Of a stretch of 64,000 nt of DNA, positions 62,501 to 64,000 are shown one piece after another. Origin of the DNA: Promethearchaeia archaeon. Lineage in GTDB: Archaea; Asgardarchaeota; Lokiarchaeia; Sigyniarchaeales; SOKP01. The stretch lies in NCBI GenBank assembly GCA_029856045.1, contig JAHQWG010000050.1, positions 26,938-90,937 of the forward strand. The letters are read 5' to 3'. Both the position numbers and the translations under genes were made by a program. Under the pieces are notes generated by a model. The model saw only the letters and a program-made list of their open reading frames with translations. It was not told the origin of the DNA and did not search any database. The stretch's first letter is position 1. Every line of letters begins with the position of its first letter.

Positions 62501-64000
62501 AAGTTGGCCAAATTTCGGAGCGGGAATTAAATTAAATAATGTATCTAATGCGGAATTAATTAATAATAATTGTTCGGATAATAATGGAGTAGGAATATTT
62601 TTAATTGATAGTAATAGCAATACTATTTCGGGAAATATTATAAACAATAATTTATTGAACGGAGGAATTTATTTAGAGCAATCTAATAACAACCTCATTT
62701 CAGAAAACATAATAGATAGTAATGCAGGAGGTGGAATATATATACACTATAGTAACAATAATACTATTTCGGGAAATCACATAGTTAATAATTATTATTG
62801 TCACGGTGGTATTCGTTTAGAAAATTGTCAATTTAGTGAAATTTCAGAAAATTTTATATTTAATAACAATAATGGTGGAATATCTTTATATATAAGCAGC
62901 TACAATGAGCTATATGGTAATATCGTTAATCATAACCAACCAGGAGAAGGAATACTTTTAGAGGGAAACAGTAATCACAATATAATATTAGACAATATAA
63001 TCGACAACAATAATATGGGTATTTACCTTGATACTAGCTTTTTTAATGTTATTGAAGGAAATATTATCATCAATACTGAAGGGAATGAAGCAATTGGCAT
63101 ATATGATAGTCATAATAACATAATTTCGGGTAATATGGTTAATTTCAATTTTGGTGATGGGATAGTATTAGATATTGCTAACTACAATGAAATCTCAGGA
63201 AACATAATCACAAATAATGGCGGATCTGGACTTTCCATCTATGATGGAGACAATAATACTATAACAGGAAATATGCTCATTAATAATACTGAAATTGGTA
63301 TCTTATGTGATGAGCAAAGTGTTCAAAATGTTATATTCAATAACATTGTGGATAATAATTTAGGTGGAAATGCATTTGATGATGGAGTAGAATATGGATT
63401 AAAGAATTTCTGGGATAACGGAACTATTGGTAATTATTGGGATGATTATGATGGTATTGATGCAAATGACGATGGTATAGGTGATACGCCATATAATATT
63501 CCTGGAACAGCAGGAAGTGTAGATAATTTTCCAATTTGGGATGATGGCATTGATATTATTATACCCTCAGAAATTCTTGAAGACCTAATAACTATTCTGG
63601 AGAACCTTGAGGTACCAGAGGAAGCAGAATGTGATATAAATATTGCTATAAGAAGATTAAACAGGGCAATAATTAAATTTGAGAAGGGTAAATTCTATGA
63701 TGCTTTTAATAAAATCCAAGAAGCAGTGGAACACTTAATGTACGCTCAAGATCTTGGTGCTGATACTCAAGAAATAATTGACTCACTCATTAATCTGGTA
63801 CAAGGCATAGTGGATCAAGCATTAGAAGATGCAATTAATATGGTAGGAGAGGATAACTACCATATTATTGTAGCACAAGAGAAATATAATTTAGCACTTC
63901 AAAAGTTAGCAAATGGAAAATACGACAAGGCAGTAAGATATTTCAAAAGAGCGTATAAAAATGCTATGAAAGCACGTTGTGAGTGGATACCTGAATCGTA
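59565..64000 (+). CDS. Giant secreted protein: solute-binding (SBP_bac_5) + Ig-like repeats + NosD-like beta-helix + helical tail, 3' end outside window
   Basis: One frame of 1478 codons is open to the window end. GTG 59565 starts a signal-peptide-like segment (YKLITLGAILLFLACAFLVI). Residues about 50-585 form a family 5 (oligopeptide/nickel) solute-binding domain, including DLIGTGPFVYDEYIPN, YLGMNNKQINKTKRQAISYA and LQLYFLHWMPDYNDPSNYIN. Then come three 106-residue Ig-like repeats (DDVQLQLPVYIGFYYPNGTLL type). About 905-1320 has right-handed beta-helix NosD repeats (NNTISGNIINNN, GGIYLEQSNN), and the end is helical (KIQEAVEHLMYAQ, QEKYNLALQKLANGKYDKAV). Many N-x-S/T sites suggest heavy glycosylation. 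Permease genes may follow beyond the window. Confidence 0.85.
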   Translation, partial: MKKIINRNYKLITLGAILLFLACAFLVIIPNNVKLTDTSNIVINDEQILTADEDTFLIYGKCYGPGELDPHNAWDTGSFDVIDQVVETLLAYNLSDPELSIIPRLASSMGTWSPDNLNYMITLGSGVMFHDGTIFNATAVRWNFDRLAYFMNVSGTLPEETRICSIDELYRWNDGTPIINRTEIINANTINFVLNRPFGAFEALLCFTGSGIMSPNSTPTTEYIDFATGDLIGTGPFVYDEYIPNIELNFHAFENYWAGVVNITYLKFSIITDANKRNQALLSGEIDILDEPLPSFLDIFEIDPNIIVKSSPSTIMRYLGMNNKQINKTKRQAISYAINYSYIIDVILDSPAARLKSPIPNGIRYANDSFNVATLNLTKARNLMQGMGFGIGFNISDDAEWITVAEGLTPFETYNYTYNIGNRVREEIFVLLQDNLKKIGIEVTDAGMSWPYFLFRCFEFGGFHRDMLQLYFLHWMPDYNDPSNYINTMMTNRTVAGNGCQINDYYLQDLMEKGLQETNPVIRKGMYEEIQRYCVEDLMPWAFGYVAFNYAVYNINITGYQPNPMGKVWFYGVSGGRLEPFIDNIDPIIEITYSNSNTTYGNGSIYIEANVTDDVQLQLPVYIGFYYPNGTLLSMENMIWGGGDTYNFNWSVNFYPVDSLYYFTIYANDTSNNMAFKTRYFSITGPIQDTTNPAITITYYDEEAEYGTDNISVTANIIDNIMIQEPVVIKFYNPNGTLLSMDCMIWVGGDTYYFNWNVNSYPVDNLYYFTIYANDTSNNMASETRYFSITGPIQDTTNPVITITYYDEEAEYGTDNISVTANIIDNIMIQEPVVIKFYNPNGTLLSMDCMIWVGGDTYYFNWNVNSYPVDNLYYFTIYANDTSNNMASETRYFNISEIIPSPTFWVLSPFIINDDGTGDYTWMEVANEEWCSGSGTWNDPYIIKNLIINGNGESSCIEIKNSNVYFQIENCTVYNSWGGSWPNFGAGIKLNNVSNAELINNNCSDNNGVGIFLIDSNSNTISGNIINNNLLNGGIYLEQSNNNLISENIIDSNAGGGIYIHYSNNNTISGNHIVNNYYCHGGIRLENCQFSEISENFIFNNNNGGISLYISSYNELYGNIVNHNQPGEGILLEGNSNHNIILDNIIDNNNMGIYLDTSFFNVIEGNIIINTEGNEAIGIYDSHNNIISGNMVNFNFGDGIVLDIANYNEISGNIITNNGGSGLSIYDGDNNTITGNMLINNTEIGILCDEQSVQNVIFNNIVDNNLGGNAFDDGVEYGLKNFWDNGTIGNYWDDYDGIDANDDGIGDTPYNIPGTAGSVDNFPIWDDGIDIIIPSEILEDLITILENLEVPEEAECDINIAIRRLNRAIIKFEKGKFYDAFNKIQEAVEHLMYAQDLGADTQEIIDSLINLVQGIVDQALEDAINMVGEDNYHIIVAQEKYNLALQKLANGKYDKAVRYFKRAYKNAMKARCEWIPES
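61295..62248 (+). repeat. Three 318-bp Ig-like domain repeats, copies 2 and 3 nearly identical
   Basis: Copies begin at about 61295, 61613 and 61931; the phrase CATAACTGGTCCCATACAAG recurs exactly 318 bases apart. Copies 2 and 3 are almost base-identical over their whole length, while copy 1 has diverged mainly in its first half. Each encodes a 106-residue Ig-like unit beginning DTTNP.ITITYYDEEAEYG and ending SNNMA-ETRYFSI. Recent unequal recombination is the likely cause. Confidence 0.85.

Overview
The window is a strongly AT-rich, gene-dense archaeal chromosome segment. It most likely comes from an Asgard (Promethearchaeota), Lokiarchaeia-like organism. Archaeal markers are a transcription factor S, form III RuBisCO with ribose-1,5-bisphosphate isomerase, a Tes-type radical SAM protein (tetraether lipids), a CitG-like archaeal protein and an archaeosortase. 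Asgard-leaning markers are a ribosomal protein eL22 homologue, a longin/roadblock-like small protein and a C-terminal sorting tail of IPGF + membrane helix + basic type. No rRNA, tRNA, CRISPR array or integrase gene was seen. Taxonomy is inferred from gene content only.

Layout. 0-5.7 kb: end of a DHH/RecJ-like gene, DUF167, an SDR epimerase with a membrane partner, an intracellular GH29 fucosidase, then TFS, a CitG-like protein and eL22. 5.8-14 kb: rbcL and R15P isomerase of the archaeal AMP/nucleoside salvage route. They are separated by a glycosyltransferase/methyltransferase insert, by decayed 3' copies of both genes, and by a corrinoid protein/methyltransferase pair. 14-24 kb: uvrC, an ATC-hydrolase-like/flavoprotein/[2Fe-2S]/racemase cluster, a phosphohexomutase plus ROK kinase, an MBL hydrolase and an ICMT-like methyltransferase. 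24-32 kb: cysteine synthase, radical SAM protein, a heliorhodopsin, and nearby a UvsE gene broken by one in-frame stop, a nitrilase and a hydrolase. 32-38 kb: two ABC systems (DrrAB-like and LolD/MacB-like), a three-copy 51-bp operator-like repeat and an HTH regulator. 38-44 kb: archaeosortase beside a putative sorted substrate, a GT2, a GPH symporter followed by a GT2 3' remnant, and a DUF362 protein. 44.5-47.8 kb: a poorly known cluster with a 35-residue-repeat protein and a longin-like protein. 47.8-52.4 kb: double nitroreductase, a structured-RNA candidate and Tes. 52.9-59.4 kb: an MFS transporter followed by a second MFS copy split into N- and C-terminal remnants by about 4.7 kb carrying a 42-residue acidic miniprotein, a dead methyltransferase, an ATP-grasp ligase and a methyltransferase-ATP-grasp fusion. 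59.5 kb to the end: a giant secreted protein (solute-binding domain + Ig-like repeats + NosD-like beta-helix + helical tail) that runs off the window.

A recurring theme is a complete gene followed, kilobases later, by a decayed fragment of a paralogue with unrelated genes between (rbcL, R15P isomerase, GT2, MFS). This points to repeated segmental duplication or insertion. The best candidates for something undescribed are the ATP-grasp/methyltransferase/acidic-peptide cassette inside the split MFS copy, the 35-residue-repeat/longin cluster, the archaeosortase-substrate pair, and the GC-rich foldable RNA near 50.1 kb.
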